A stretch of DNA of 64,000 nt from DASQPR01 sp963836785 (GCA_963836785.1 CAWIKW010000024.1:346118-410117), one strand, 5' to 3'; positions 1 to 10,928 are shown, counted from the stretch's first letter. Made by a program: numbers and translations. Notes: generated by a model not told the origin, from the letters alone.

Positions 1-446
1 GGTTCGGCCAGCGCCGCGTGCAGGATGTCCTCCAGCCCGCGGATCGTTACGTCGTTCGGCCGTATGCCGGCCGCTTCCGCGACGTGTCGGGCCTGCTGGA
101 CGAGCGATGCCATCCGTTGACGTTGCTGTGTGGACAGCCGGCGCAGTTCGTCGCGGTCCAGGGCTGCGGTGGCGTCGCGCATCGAGACGCCCAGGTCGAC
201 GAGCGCTCGGACATCGTCGGCGTGCGATCGAGCCAGCTGGTTTGCCAGCCACGCCGCGGCGTTGGGCTTCGCGAGTTTCCCGATCGCGGCCGCCAGCTCC
301 CGGGCGCCGGCAGCGCGGGCCGCCTTCGCCCGGTCGTTGCGAGCAGCGACGAACTCATCGGCCGGCAGGGCGTAGAGATCATCGGCGACCTCATCGACGG
401 CGTCGGCGGGATCGCCGTCGCCACTCGCGCCCGACGCTGGAGCCAC
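1..446 (-). CDS. Conserved actinobacterial hypothetical protein, C-terminus cut by the window edge
   Basis: An open frame on the minus strand enters from the window edge and reads a helical, Ala/Arg-rich protein. It includes LYALPADEFVAARNDRAKAA and KPNAAAWLANQLAR, a pattern I know from uncharacterised actinobacterial proteins. The start is taken as GTG at 446 because GGAAGGA lies about six bases upstream; the first residues are then an acidic Gly/Asp-rich linker. No stop is reached, so at least 148 residues are present and the C-terminus is missing. No catalytic motif or membrane segment is visible and the function is unknown. Longer overlapping frames on both strands here have Arg/Ser/Pro-rich, shadow-like composition. 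Confidence 0.6.
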   Translation of the reverse strand, partial: MAPASGASGDGDPADAVDEVADDLYALPADEFVAARNDRAKAARAAGARELAAAIGKLAKPNAAAWLANQLARSHADDVRALVDLGVSMRDATAALDRDELRRLSTQQRQRMASLVQQARHVAEAAGIRPNDVTIRGLEDILHAALAE

Positions 447-652
447 CCGTCGTCCTTCCGGTCGCGTTCGCGGTGTCCGTTGGCAGACCGTGTCGTTGTC
501 CCCGTGCCGCACCGCCGCGGCGACAACGACCAGGGGATGTCACGGACTGTACCAACGTCGACCCGGTCGCGGAGGGAAGCATGTCCGGATTCGCGGCCCG
601 CTCGTCCAGCCACGCGCGTCGCTCGGTCGTCGCTCGGCCGTGGGCGGCAGGG

Positions 653-719
653 GCTCGTGCGCCGCTCGGCGCGCGACAGGCCGAGGCTCGTACGCCGCTC
701 GGCGCCGCTACAGGCCGAG
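653..719. repeat. Imperfect tandem duplication of 33/34 bp at the Nudix gene 3' end
   Basis: Two adjacent copies (653-685 and 686-719) begin GCTCGTRCGCCGCTCGGCG and end ACAGGCCGAG, differing by one substitution and a small indel region. The Nudix stop codon (708-710) lies in the right-hand copy, so the left copy is a duplicate of the gene's 3' end placed beyond the stop. The rest of 447-707 shows no convincing gene. Confidence 0.6.
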
Positions 720-1205
720 GGCCAACGGGTGCTCGGGCGGTCCGTCGGCGAGCAGGGCAGCCAACACTCGGGCGAGACCGCGCGGTGCGAACACGGCCCG
801 GCCGCGATAGCTCGCGATTTCGGGCTGGGTCCACCACCGGAAGCCGGCCACGTGTTCGGCCGCCAACTCCTCGTCCGTCATGGAGCCGCGCGGGGTGAAC
901 GCGGTCGTACGGACCAGGTAGTAGTCGTTGATCACGCCGTCGTAGCCGGTGGCGTGTCCGGGCGCGACGACCTTCTGGTGCCACACGTGCCGTGGCTCCG
1001 CGTCGAGTGGGAGACCGATTTCCTCGTCGAGTTCGCGGCGCAAAGCGGCGAGCGGTGGCTCGCCGGCCTCGACACCGCCGCCGGGCGCGGCCCAGACGGT
1101 CTCGGGCTCGTTGCCCTCGTGGAACCGGAACTGGCAGAGCAGCATGCGGTTATCGGGATCGAGCACGATCGCCCGAACGGCTGGCCGAAGGCGCGGTGCG
1201 TCCAC
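708..1205 (-). CDS. Nudix hydrolase
   Basis: A 165-residue Nudix-fold protein that would hydrolyse a nucleoside diphosphate linked to another moiety. The Nudix box GX5EX7REUXEEXGU is visible around residues 41-63, starting GGGVEAGE and ending RELDEEIG. The N-terminal strand RAIVLDPDNRMLLCQF and the C-terminal WWTQPEIASY are typical of MutT-like members. Substrate cannot be predicted. It stands alone on the minus strand with a GC-repeat-rich leader. Its 3' end is tandemly duplicated just past the stop. Confidence 0.9.
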   Translation of the reverse strand: MDAPRLRPAVRAIVLDPDNRMLLCQFRFHEGNEPETVWAAPGGGVEAGEPPLAALRRELDEEIGLPLDAEPRHVWHQKVVAPGHATGYDGVINDYYLVRTTAFTPRGSMTDEELAAEHVAGFRWWTQPEIASYRGRAVFAPRGLARVLAALLADGPPEHPLALGL

Positions 1206-1252
1206 GCGGCAGAACGTACCCGATGATCGCGTTTGGCCGCGCGGGGTTAATC

Positions 1253-1372
1253 CGCCGGCCCGGCCCCGGTCCCGGTGGCCCTGCCCGCTGTCCCGGCCCG
1301 GTCCCGGCGGCCCTGCCCGCCGGCCCTGCCCGCCGGCCCGGCCCGTCCATCCGGCCCGGCCCGGGGCCGGAC
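1253..1372. repeat. GC-only low-complexity block with a 26-bp direct repeat
   Basis: A run of almost pure G/C between the Nudix gene and the GGDEF-EAL gene. Copies at 1265-1290 and 1297-1322 (CCCGGTCCCGGYGGCCCTGC followed by CCGCYG) differ at two bases, and a third partial copy (GCCCTGCCCGCCG) follows at 1323-1335. The minus strand has many short G-runs. It lies in non-coding DNA upstream of the Nudix gene. Confidence 0.55.
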
Positions 1373-1409
1373 CGCCTATCGTCCGGCGTCGGAGACGGTC
1401 GTTGCATAA

Positions 1410-3789
1410 CTACGTGGCGGGATCGGCCTCGGATATCGCCCGCGAGCGGGCCGCTCCGATCAGTGCCATTGCGTCGCTCGCGGCAACCGACTCGGTCGGT
1501 TGCACCAGGAGACTCGTGGCGGCCGCCGCCGTCAACGGCGGCGCAAAGAGGTACCCCTGTCCGAGCCGGCAGCCCAACTCGAGGAGCGCATCACGCTGCT
1601 CAGGTTGTTCGATGCCCTCCGCGATCACTTCGAGGTTGAGCGACTTCGCCATCGCGAGGATCGCGATCACGATGCTGCGATCCGTGCCCTCGTCGGCGAC
1701 GCCGCCGATGAACGATCGGTCGATCTTCAGGCACTCGGCCGGAAATTGTTTGAGATAGGCCAGGTTGGAGTAGGAACTGCCGAAATCGTCGAGCGCGAAA
1801 TGGACGCCGCCGGCGCGGAGGTTGCGTGTCACGAGGGCGACGTCGTCACTGGCGTGACTCCGCTCGGTGACCTCGAGCCAAACGTCGGCCGGATCGACGC
1901 CGGCCCGGCGGATGAGCGAGTCGAGATGTCGAGACACGTCGGCCTGCCACAGTTGGGCCGCGGACAGGTTCACGTTCAGGCGCAGACCGCGCCAGGCGGG
2001 CAGCCGTTGCCATGCCGCGAGCTGCCGGCATGCCTGCTCCAGCACCCACGCTCCGATCCGTACGATCTCGCCCGTCTCCTCGGCGAGCGGGATGAACACG
2101 TCGGGCGGGATCGGTCCGCGCTGCTCATGGGTCCACCGCAACAGCGCCTCGAAGCCGACGGGTCGACCAGTGTCGAGGTCGATGAGCGGTTGGTAGAGGA
2201 CCTCGAACTCGTCGCGGTCGAGGGCCAGCGTCAACTCCGAGCGGATGCTGAGCCGATCGAGTGAGCGGTGGGAGGCGGCGTCGTCGAATACCTCGACCGC
2301 ACCGCTGCCGCGGGACTTTGGCGACGTACATCGCGGCGTCGGCGTCGCGCATCATCGTCCCGGCCGTCGTCGCGCCGCGTGCGCCGAGGACGCCGCCGAT
2401 GCTCGCCGAGACAGAGACCCGCTCGTCATTGAGTTCGAACGGTTCGAGCAACGCCTGGACCAGCCGGTAGCCGACTTCGTTGACGTCGTCCAGCGTCTCG
2501 ATCTCGCCGAGGACGACGACGAACTCGTCGCCGCCGAAACGCGCCAGCAGATCCTTCGTGCGGACGGCCTTCTGGAGACGCGCGGCAACCTGCCGAAGAA
2601 GGCCGTCGCCGGCCTCGTGGCCGAGGCGGTCGTTGACCGACTTGAAACCGTCGAGATCGCAGAAGAGCAGGCCGGTGAACGGCGCCGAGCCGCTCTTCAG
2701 CACATGATCGAGACGCTGCACCGCCAGTTCGCGATTCGCGAGGCCGGTGAGCGGGTCGCGCGTCGCGCGCCGCCGCAGCTCGTGGTAGAGCCCGGCGTTC
2801 TCCAACGCGGTGGCGAGATAGCTCGCGAAGATCGTCGCGATCTCGATCACCTCGGCACCGAACGGCCGGGCTCGATCGCGGGTGGCGTAGAGCAGTGCGA
2901 TCGGCACGCCACCGCGCATCACCGGCACGCACAGGACGCTGCGCGGCAGCGGACTCGACGATGACGTGACCGTGGAGACCCAGGCGTCACCGTCGACGAC
3001 CGTCGACCATGCGCGCAGATCGGCAACCGGTAGCTCGGTCACCGGCGCGGCGTCCTTCGGAGCGTTGCCGTGATGTGCCTGCGCGTACGCGACGCCGTCG
3101 GCAACACCGATGATCCAGGCATCGTCCGCGGTCGTCAGCCGCTGTACGAGTTCGGCCGCGGCGTCCAGCAGGGACACGGAATCCAGGTGCGGCGCGAGCA
3201 GGTGGCCCGATTGCGCGAGCCGTTCGATCGCCACCGCACGCTCCCGGTCGTCGGCCGCGATACGCAACCGCTGCGCGACCGACGACAGCACGTGCAGATC
3301 GGTGCCGCCGAACAGTTCGCCGCTGCTGCGGTAGAGCACGAGGAGTTCGTCCGAGTCCTCGGACGACGCGGACATCGGCACGAACGCGGCCGAGCGCAGC
3401 CCCAGGCCGGCGAGAGCGGCCGGCACGTTGTCGTCGGTTTCGTCAAGCTGGGTTGCGGCGGCCTTTCCGGTGGCGATGGCCTCAGCGGCGAGTGGACCGG
3501 TCGCCCAGCCATCCCGGAAGGACGGGTCGTCCTCGGGCAGACCGGTCGCTGTCGTGACGAGGAGACGATCGCCGACGACGCTGACAATGCACACCGGATC
3601 CGCATTGAACGCGTCGGACAGCACCGCGAGCGCCTGGTCGAGCAACTCGTCCGGCGCGGACGGACTGCTGAGCACGGTGAGCAACCGGATCAGGCGGCCC
3701 GTGTCGCGGTAAGCGTTGCTCGCGGCCATGGTGGCCTCGAGCAGCTCGGACGTCAGTCGCGAGACATCCTCGGAGGCAGGCGTTGTCAT
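1410..3789 (-). pseudogene. GAF-GGDEF-EAL cyclic-di-GMP protein with one frame break
   Basis: The N-terminal frame has GAF-like sensory sequence over about residues 20-340, then a GGDEF domain (DPLTGLANR, CDLDGFKSVND, and FGGDEF near residue 415). The EAL phosphodiesterase domain (YQPLIDL, FEALLRW, DDFGSSYSNLAYLKQ) follows in another frame. At about 2316 the reading passes from GCC AAA to TCC CGC GGC with one extra G on the coding strand. Deleting it gives the expected YVAKSRGSGAVEVFDD linker joining the two domains. The span is 2380 bases, a multiple of three plus one. The start is ATG at 3789, seven bases after the upstream FIST gene, suggesting one operon. It would both make and break c-di-GMP if intact. 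Either a sequencing error or a new mutation; as written, product would stop at the GGDEF domain with an aberrant tail. Confidence 0.85.
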
Positions 3790-3796
3790 CGGCGCA

Positions 3797-4981
3797 TCAC
3801 AGCGCGACCGCGGTAACAGTGGCGTTGTGGTAACCGGCAACGCTCGTCGTACGGGCGAACTCACCGTACGTGTAGACGCCGAAGATCGGTACGGAGCCGG
3901 CCGCCGACTGCAGCTCGACGGCCTCTTCGCCGCCGCGCTCCTGCAGAACGTCGATGCGGGCGATGCAGCTGAACACGAGCAGCACGGATGCGTCGCGTCC
4001 GGCGACCGAGCGGTGGGCGACGTCCCGACTCGTGGTCAACAGATCCTCCGAGTCGCAGGACACGATCTGGATGGCCGAGTAGACCGGCAGCGGCGCGAAC
4101 GTGTGGATCATCTCGTCCGGTCCCATGAACACGCCCCGGATGAGATGTGAACCGTCCGGCTCGATGAGCCCGAACGCATGGGTGGAGTAGAAACCGCCCT
4201 CGCGTATGCGATCGAGTTCCTCCCGATTGCCCTGGCGGATGTGCTCCTCGTACACGTCCCGGGCCGGTCGGCCGGCGATCTCGTGCACGATCTGCCCGTC
4301 GGTCTTCGTGATGAGCAGCGGAAGCCCGATCGGGTGCCAACCATGCCCGACAGTGATCGGCACCGGCTCGTCCGAACCGATCCACACCGCGACGGCGGCG
4401 TCGCTTAGCACCTGGTCGTTGTGGAAGACGTACGTTGCGCCCAGGCGCCGGTCGTCGCCCGCGCCACCGCCGACCACCGGGACGGCGGAACCGGTGACGC
4501 GATGCATGCCGCCGATCAGGGTCTGCTGTTCGGGCGACAGTCCGTCAACGAAAATCAGCAGCGTCGCGTGGGGCGTCTGTTCGGTTCCGAGGTCGGCATG
4601 GGCCGATCGGGCCAGTTCCACCCCGGCCGCTTCGCTTCCGGCGGAGAGACCTTCGACCGACGCGAAACCGAATCGGTAAGGACCGGCCGTCATCGCCAGC
4701 ACGGCCACGCCGGTCGCCGGCTCGGTGAGGTGACCGCCCACGAAATGGCCGGCGCTCGTTTCGCCGACCAGTGGCGTGTCGCCGGTCACCGCTCGGATCG
4801 CGCCGAGCAGCGTAGCGAGGTCGTACCGCACGGACGCGTAGACAATGATCATGGCCGCCTCGCGGCCGTTGAGCCCCGCAATAGCCTCCGCCGCGGCGAT
4901 TGTGCCTGCCTCGACCGGATCGTCGGCCTCGCTGGTGCCACTGGCGGCGTGCACGCGCGTTGGCAGTGTCTGCTGGGTCAC
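3797..4981 (-). CDS. FIST domain sensory protein
   Basis: A 394-residue protein with FIST_N and FIST_C domains (for example TPLVGETSAGHFVGG and VPIFGVYTYGEFART), a small-ligand sensor fold usually tied to signal transduction. GTG at 4981 is chosen as start because GAGGGAG sits 5-6 bases upstream. The in-frame ATG at 5023 overlaps a perfect TATAAT -10 element and so is likely upstream of the transcript. The downstream GAF-GGDEF-EAL gene begins seven bases after its stop, so this FIST protein probably modulates c-di-GMP turnover. No membrane segment is seen. Confidence 0.88.
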   Translation of the reverse strand: MTQQTLPTRVHAASGTSEADDPVEAGTIAAAEAIAGLNGREAAMIIVYASVRYDLATLLGAIRAVTGDTPLVGETSAGHFVGGHLTEPATGVAVLAMTAGPYRFGFASVEGLSAGSEAAGVELARSAHADLGTEQTPHATLLIFVDGLSPEQQTLIGGMHRVTGSAVPVVGGGAGDDRRLGATYVFHNDQVLSDAAVAVWIGSDEPVPITVGHGWHPIGLPLLITKTDGQIVHEIAGRPARDVYEEHIRQGNREELDRIREGGFYSTHAFGLIEPDGSHLIRGVFMGPDEMIHTFAPLPVYSAIQIVSCDSEDLLTTSRDVAHRSVAGRDASVLLVFSCIARIDVLQERGGEEAVELQSAAGSVPIFGVYTYGEFARTTSVAGYHNATVTAVAL

Positions 4982-5022
4982 GGCGTCTCCCTCGGGATCG
5001 GTACGCCCGGAATGTGGCATCA

Positions 5023-5028
5023 ATTATA
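5023..5028 (-). promoter_or_regulatory. -10 element of the FIST/GGDEF-EAL operon
   Basis: Read on the minus strand, the bases are TATAAT, a perfect sigma-70-type -10 box. The predicted RNA start is near 5016, giving a leader of about 35 bases to the GTG at 4981. No good -35 hexamer is visible at the usual spacing. Confidence 0.5.
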
Positions 5029-5089
5029 GGAAGCCCGAAATGTATCGCGAGACCGGCTCGCATTACGGCCGGTCACAGCTCGGCCACGG

Positions 5090-5119
5090 TTGACAGCATT
5101 TCTGCCATTCGATTGGATA
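5090..5119 (+). promoter_or_regulatory. Sigma-70-like promoter ahead of the GH26-like lipoprotein
   Basis: TTGACA (5090-5095) and TGGATA (5114-5119) are separated by 18 bases. They face the lipoprotein gene, whose ATG is about 130 bases downstream. Confidence 0.4.
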
Positions 5120-5252
5120 ACCGCTCAAGCGTTGCGCCAAACGAGTCGACATCACCGACCCCGGTGACCGCCTCGGCCAGTCAGGCGCCCCTTGCACGGA
5201 GCGTGACCGTCGCAGCAGGCGGAGCCGTGCGTCGAAGCCCCGGGAGACGACG

Positions 5253-6407
5253 ATGACGGCGCGGCGAGCAACCCGGGTCGCTGCTGCGATCACTTTTCTC
5301 GTCGCGTTCGCCCTGATCGCCGCGTGCGCGTCGTCCGCCGGCCATCGGTCCGCCGCAGCGGGCTCGTCGGGCGGACCGTCGGTGCCGCAGACGGTGGTCA
5401 TGCCGCCCGCGTCGGCGTCGGCTGGGGCGGGAAGCGCGTCGCCGAGTCCGTCGACGTCGACGACGACCAAACCGCCGACGAGTACGGCGGCGAGCCGGCC
5501 GCGCGACGCACTGAGCGGCGAGGGCGCCACCAACCGGGCCGCCTGGGCGGCATGGCGGGGCCAGCCGGTGCAGATCGACGAGGTGTGGAACGACGCGAAA
5601 GCGAGCAGCGGCAAGATCACCTGGGCGTCGATGGATGCGCTGACGAGCACGAAGTACGGCTTCGCCAACGGCAAGTGGAACGGCGCGATGTCCATCGGGC
5701 AGCCGATGTTCGCCGACAACGAGACCGTCCAGCAATGCGCGTCCTCGTCCGAGATCACGACGTGGGCGAAGGATCTGAAGAAGGTCTGGCCGTCCGGCTC
5801 CGCCTTCATCCGGTTGGGCTGGGAGTTCAACGGTGACTGGTTCCACTGGGGCGTGAAGCCGGGCGACGCCGCCGCGTTCAAGTCGTGCTGGATCAAGTGG
5901 TACACGCTGGTCAAACAGGTGTCGACGAAGTTCGAGCTGGTGTGGAACCCGAACAACCAGAGCTACGACGCGAAGGTGGACGTGCGCGACTTCTGGCCGG
6001 GCAGTGCGTACGTCGACGCGGCCGGGCCGGACGCTTACGCCCTCAGCTTCGACGGAAAATTGATGAACCCCGACCGGAAGGGCCCGAACGGCGAACCGCT
6101 GGGCATCAACGCGTGGGTCAACTGGGTCGCCTCGAAGGGTGTGCCGTTTGCCGTTCCGGAGTGGGCGATCCGGGACGGCGTGGTCTGGGGCTCGACCGAC
6201 CCTACGTTCATCGACCAGATGCGCGCCGCGTTCGTCAAGGCGGCCAAATCGGCCACCGGTCTCGCGTACGAGTCGTATTTCGACGGTGGATCCAAGTACA
6301 ACTGCAATCTGTCCATCCACGATCCGAACTGCGCCGGCGTACACACGGCGGCGGCCAACCGCTACCTGGCGTTGTGGAGCAAGCCCTACGTCAACTCCCA
6401 TCCGTAG
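5253..6407 (+). CDS. Secreted GH26-like glycoside hydrolase lipoprotein
   Basis: A 384-residue protein with a lipoprotein signal peptide: basic N-terminus, hydrophobic stretch, and lipobox LIAAC with Cys about residue 27. A Ser/Thr/Pro/Ala-rich linker runs to about residue 90. The catalytic region resembles glycoside hydrolase family 26 (beta-mannanase and relatives). IRLGWEFNGDWFHWG places a likely acid/base Glu at residue 191, and PEWAIRDG a likely nucleophile Glu at 303. It would act outside the membrane on a beta-linked polysaccharide, substrate unknown. Monocistronic, with its own promoter. Long frames on the opposite strand are shadows. Confidence 0.82.
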   Translation: MTARRATRVAAAITFLVAFALIAACASSAGHRSAAAGSSGGPSVPQTVVMPPASASAGAGSASPSPSTSTTTKPPTSTAASRPRDALSGEGATNRAAWAAWRGQPVQIDEVWNDAKASSGKITWASMDALTSTKYGFANGKWNGAMSIGQPMFADNETVQQCASSSEITTWAKDLKKVWPSGSAFIRLGWEFNGDWFHWGVKPGDAAAFKSCWIKWYTLVKQVSTKFELVWNPNNQSYDAKVDVRDFWPGSAYVDAAGPDAYALSFDGKLMNPDRKGPNGEPLGINAWVNWVASKGVPFAVPEWAIRDGVVWGSTDPTFIDQMRAAFVKAAKSATGLAYESYFDGGSKYNCNLSIHDPNCAGVHTAAANRYLALWSKPYVNSHP

Positions 6408-6495
6408 GTCACGGTGGTGCGACCGATCGCCGCCGGAGCGCGGCGGGCGTTGCGGTAGCGTCGGGCCGTCGCCCGACGTCTGAGGAGCCGGATCC

Positions 6496-7691
<1,196 letters not shown>

Positions 7692-7695
<4 letters not shown>

Positions 7696-8507
7696 GCGTC
7701 GCCGTCGCGGTCGCGGTCTCCCTCTCGGTCGCCGTCGGCCGCGCCGATCTCGGCGAGGATCAACGCCAACAGCCGCCGAATGCCGTGTTCGTCAACCGGC
7801 GTCGTCGGATCGATCGCACGCTGCCGCAGCGCCTGCCCGATCACGCTCAACGACCCGTCCCGGGCGAGCGCCCACCGTCCGGCCGCCGCCTTCGAGCAGT
7901 GAACGCCCTCGACCGCGAAGCGCCAGATCCGGCACGCGGTCAACACCATGAACGCGGCGTACTCCACATCGTCGGTGAGCATCTGCCAGGTCGTGAGCCA
8001 GTGCACGCCACGCACGCGAATCCACTCGGGGTCGACCACGCCGAGCACGTCGAGGGGCTCGGCGCCGATCAGACTCCGCCCATCGGCGCGGGCCATGGAC
8101 AACTCCGCCGGCAGGTCGGGCGCCGCGTCCACAGCCGATTCGCACTCCAGCGGCGATCCCGGATATCGACCGACGTGCAACTCCAACGGGGGAGCCGGCG
8201 CCGGCGATGCCGCCACGTCGGACGCGACCACGTGAAGGTCGATCCCGCCGGCGCCGCCGAGATCGGCGTCGCCGATCAATGATCTGAGCGCCGCCGCTTC
8301 GGCCGACGACAGCCGACCGTCCGCGACCACGAGAAGGTCAATATCGCTTTTCCCGGGTACGAAGTCGGCCAGCGTCAGCGATCCGTGGAGGATGACCGCT
8401 CGGACCGGCCCCTGGACGATCCGAGCACACGCTTGCGCGAGATGTTGCGCCGCTCGCAGGGCGCTCTCTTCCGGGCTCGTCGCGGGCACGCCGATGGCTC
8501 GACTCAA
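7692..8507 (-). CDS. Nucleotidyltransferase-fold protein resembling aminoglycoside adenylyltransferases
   Basis: The N-terminal half has the polymerase-beta nucleotidyltransferase signature (AVILHGSLTLADF with downstream KSDIDLLVV, the G-S/D-x-D metal-binding pattern). The C-terminal half is helical with RGVHWLTTWQML and MVLTACRIWRF, like the DUF4111 domain of AadA-type enzymes. It may adenylylate a small molecule; antibiotic resistance is not shown. The start may be TTG at 8507 (overlapping the methyltransferase TGA, hence coupled) or GTG at 8489. The C-terminus ends in a charged DGDREGDRDRDGDA tail encoded by short repeats. Convergent with dapC. Confidence 0.75.
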
Positions 8508-9241
8508 TCCTTGCGGTAGATCGACACGTGACTCGGGCTGTCCGCCGAGAACGGCCGGCGTTGCCAGTCGCCGTACCGGGCGTCCAGTCGAAACCCCGCG
8601 AGCCGCGCCATAAGATCGATCTCCGCCGGCCAGCTGTAGCGCAACGCGGTGGGCAGCATGCGGTAGCCGTCCGGGCCGAACATGATGGTCTGCTTGTTGT
8701 ATCGCTGCGCAACAGGATCGTGCGTGTACACATTTATCGACGCACGGTCCGAACCGACGTGGGTGGCTTCGACACGTTGACCGCGATCCCATTTCGTCGG
8801 GTCCGGGACGAAGCATTCGATGGCAAACGCCCCGTCGGGTTCGAGGACCCGCGCCACATTCCGGAAGCAGTCGATCTGCCGCTCCTGAGTGACGAGGTTG
8901 AAGAGCGTGTTGTAGACCAGATACGCCATCCGGAACGGCCCTTGCACCGCCACGTCGGCCATATCGCCGATAACGACCGGAATTCCGGCGCCGCCCGGCT
9001 TCTCGCGCATCTTGTCGACCATCGCGGCGGAGGCCTCGATGCCTTCCACGGCGACGCCGCGCGCAGCGAGCGGCACGCCGACGCGTCCGGTGCCGATCGC
9101 GAGTTCGAGCACACGGCCACCGGCCGCCAGAACGGTCAGCAGATCGAGCTCGGGCGGCGTCTCCCAACCCGAGCCGTCGTAGACATCGGCCCAGCGGTCG
9201 CCGAAGAGCGCGGGATCGTCGAATCCGGTCACGTCGGCCAT
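8504..9241 (-). CDS. SAM-dependent class I methyltransferase
   Basis: A 245-residue Rossmann methyltransferase. Motif I reads GGRVLELAIGTGRVGVPLA, followed by GVAVEGIEASAAMVDKMREK, VVIGDMADV and LVYNTLFNL. The substrate is unknown; composition matches UbiE/Methyltransf_25-like enzymes. The stop overlaps the likely TTG start of the nucleotidyltransferase, so the two are probably co-translated. Confidence 0.85.
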   Translation of the reverse strand: MADVTGFDDPALFGDRWADVYDGSGWETPPELDLLTVLAAGGRVLELAIGTGRVGVPLAARGVAVEGIEASAAMVDKMREKPGGAGIPVVIGDMADVAVQGPFRMAYLVYNTLFNLVTQERQIDCFRNVARVLEPDGAFAIECFVPDPTKWDRGQRVEATHVGSDRASINVYTHDPVAQRYNKQTIMFGPDGYRMLPTALRYSWPAEIDLMARLAGFRLDARYGDWQRRPFSADSPSHVSIYRKD

Positions 9242-9275
9242 TCAACCAATCGATCGAGGGTCCGCGCCGCCCCTT

Positions 9276-10928
9276 TTAGCTCGGGCCGGTCCGGGTGCTC
9301 CACGGGCCCGTGCACTGCGTGGCTGGCCGGGCCGGAGCCGGCATCACCAGGGGCGGCTGCTGGAAGCGGTACACGAGGATGGTTCCGGCCAGTACGTCGA
9401 CCGGGCAGTAGTTGCGCAACCACGCCAGCCGCGCGCTGTCGGCACTGGTGAGCGCCGTCGCCGACACCGCGACCCAGCCAGAGACGTCGCTCGGTACGGC
9501 GCCGAGCAGCGGACGGGCTCCCGGTATGTCCGACTCGCTCAGGCCCCGTGGCCCGAAGTAGGTGACCCACGGATTACGGCCCTCGCTCCAGGACCGCAGC
9601 GCGTAGAAGCCCTGCCCCCAGTCGACATTGGAGTCGGTGGCCACCGCGTATCCGGGCGTGAAGGGCGGCGCCGTCCACGCCACCGTGGTCGGGAAAGACG
9701 ACGCCGTGCTGGCGACGCCGGCCGCGAGCAGTACGGCCGCCGCGGCCGTGGCGGCCCGTCGCCAGGTGAGCCCGAGGCGTTGGACGACCGGCGCGAGCGA
9801 GCTGGCCGCCACCGCCCACAGCGCCAGCACCGGCAGAAGCAACCGAACGCCGATGTTGAGCGGTCCGGCGATGGTGAATCCGGCCAGCACGATCGCCGGC
9901 AGACCGACCGCCAGCAGCGTCCGTCGTCGCGCGTCCCGATCGGCCCAGAAACATGCGACCGTCCCGCCGACCAGCAACAGGAGGATCGGAGCCGGGTATT
10001 TGATCAACAGACTCAACGGCCAGAACCACCAACGGCCGCCGGTGTATGCGACGCCGAGCAGATAGCCGTGGATGCCGCTCGCGTTGTAGGACGCGAGGTA
10101 GGAAACCCCGTCCAGATAGGGCTTCGGCGCGATGACCGTCGGATGGGTGAGGACGGCCGGATCCAGGATCACATATGGGATCCACAAGCCGATCCAGGTC
10201 ACGGCGGCGGCCAGCCCCGTGTGGGCGAGCGCGCGCCGGACACCGGATCGCCAACTCGCCCCGAGGATGACCGCGAGGCTGACCAGCACGACCAGCGCGC
10301 CGGAGATCGACGTACCGGCGGTCAGCGCCAGTGCCGCACCGGTCCATACGACCGCGCGGGTGGTACGGAGCCGGAGCCAGCGCGCGAGAGCCCACGAACT
10401 CAGCGTGACCGCGAGGGCGAAAGGCACGTCGGTGCCGTCGAGGTGGCCGATCCCCAGCACGAGCGGTGACGCGAGCCAGAGCAGTCCGGCGAGAGCGCCG
10501 GCCGTCGCGCCGAACAACTCCGCCGCGAGAGCGTACGCCGCGAAGGCAACGCCGACGGCCTCCAGGAGCGGCACGAGCCGCGAGGCAAATGTGATGTCGC
10601 GCAGACGGCCGGCCGACGACTGCGCCTGGACGAACTGTGCGCTGCATGTGCGTTCGTTGTCGTCGGCGCATGACGCCGTCGCCGGGACAGCCGGGTGGAC
10701 GGCGAGCACCGGGAGCGCCGCGAGCGCCTTGGGCAACGGCGGATGCTCGGCATTGAACGCCAGGTCTTGGTGGAGCACCGCCGCGATGCCCGAGGCCACG
10801 TACACCGGCTCGTCGTAGGTGGGGGAGTCGGACCGCGCCTCGCTGAGCCCGAGCGCCAGGAAGCCGACGGCCGCGATGGCCAGCAGCGCGAACGGAAGCC
10901 GTCGCAGCCAGGCACTGCGGGCGGTCAT
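9276..10928 (-). CDS. Polytopic GT-C glycosyltransferase
   Basis: About 550 residues with many hydrophobic helices, and first-loop motifs SDSPTYDEPVY and NAEHPPLPKALAALP. These are typical of the ArnT/PMT-like GT-C superfamily that uses polyprenyl-phosphate sugars on the outer face of the membrane. The acidic pair in TYDE is the expected catalytic loop. The ATG at 10928 (MTARSAWLRRLPFALL) is preferred because the first membrane helix follows directly; the 57 residues upstream of it look like shadow sequence. A polyprenol-phosphate mannose synthase gene at 12562-13323 could supply its donor, which is inference. Acceptor unknown. Confidence 0.82.
   Translation of the reverse strand: MTARSAWLRRLPFALLAIAAVGFLALGLSEARSDSPTYDEPVYVASGIAAVLHQDLAFNAEHPPLPKALAALPVLAVHPAVPATASCADDNERTCSAQFVQAQSSAGRLRDITFASRLVPLLEAVGVAFAAYALAAELFGATAGALAGLLWLASPLVLGIGHLDGTDVPFALAVTLSSWALARWLRLRTTRAVVWTGAALALTAGTSISGALVVLVSLAVILGASWRSGVRRALAHTGLAAAVTWIGLWIPYVILDPAVLTHPTVIAPKPYLDGVSYLASYNASGIHGYLLGVAYTGGRWWFWPLSLLIKYPAPILLLLVGGTVACFWADRDARRRTLLAVGLPAIVLAGFTIAGPLNIGVRLLLPVLALWAVAASSLAPVVQRLGLTWRRAATAAAAVLLAAGVASTASSFPTTVAWTAPPFTPGYAVATDSNVDWGQGFYALRSWSEGRNPWVTYFGPRGLSESDIPGARPLLGAVPSDVSGWVAVSATALTSADSARLAWLRNYCPVDVLAGTILVYRFQQPPLVMPAPARPATQCTGPWSTRTGPS

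Noticed and set aside
18..1226. Long + strand frame of 402 codons over the first kilobase
   Set aside because: It lies opposite the Nudix gene and the first conserved gene, and has Arg/Gly/Val-rich shadow composition with no domain.
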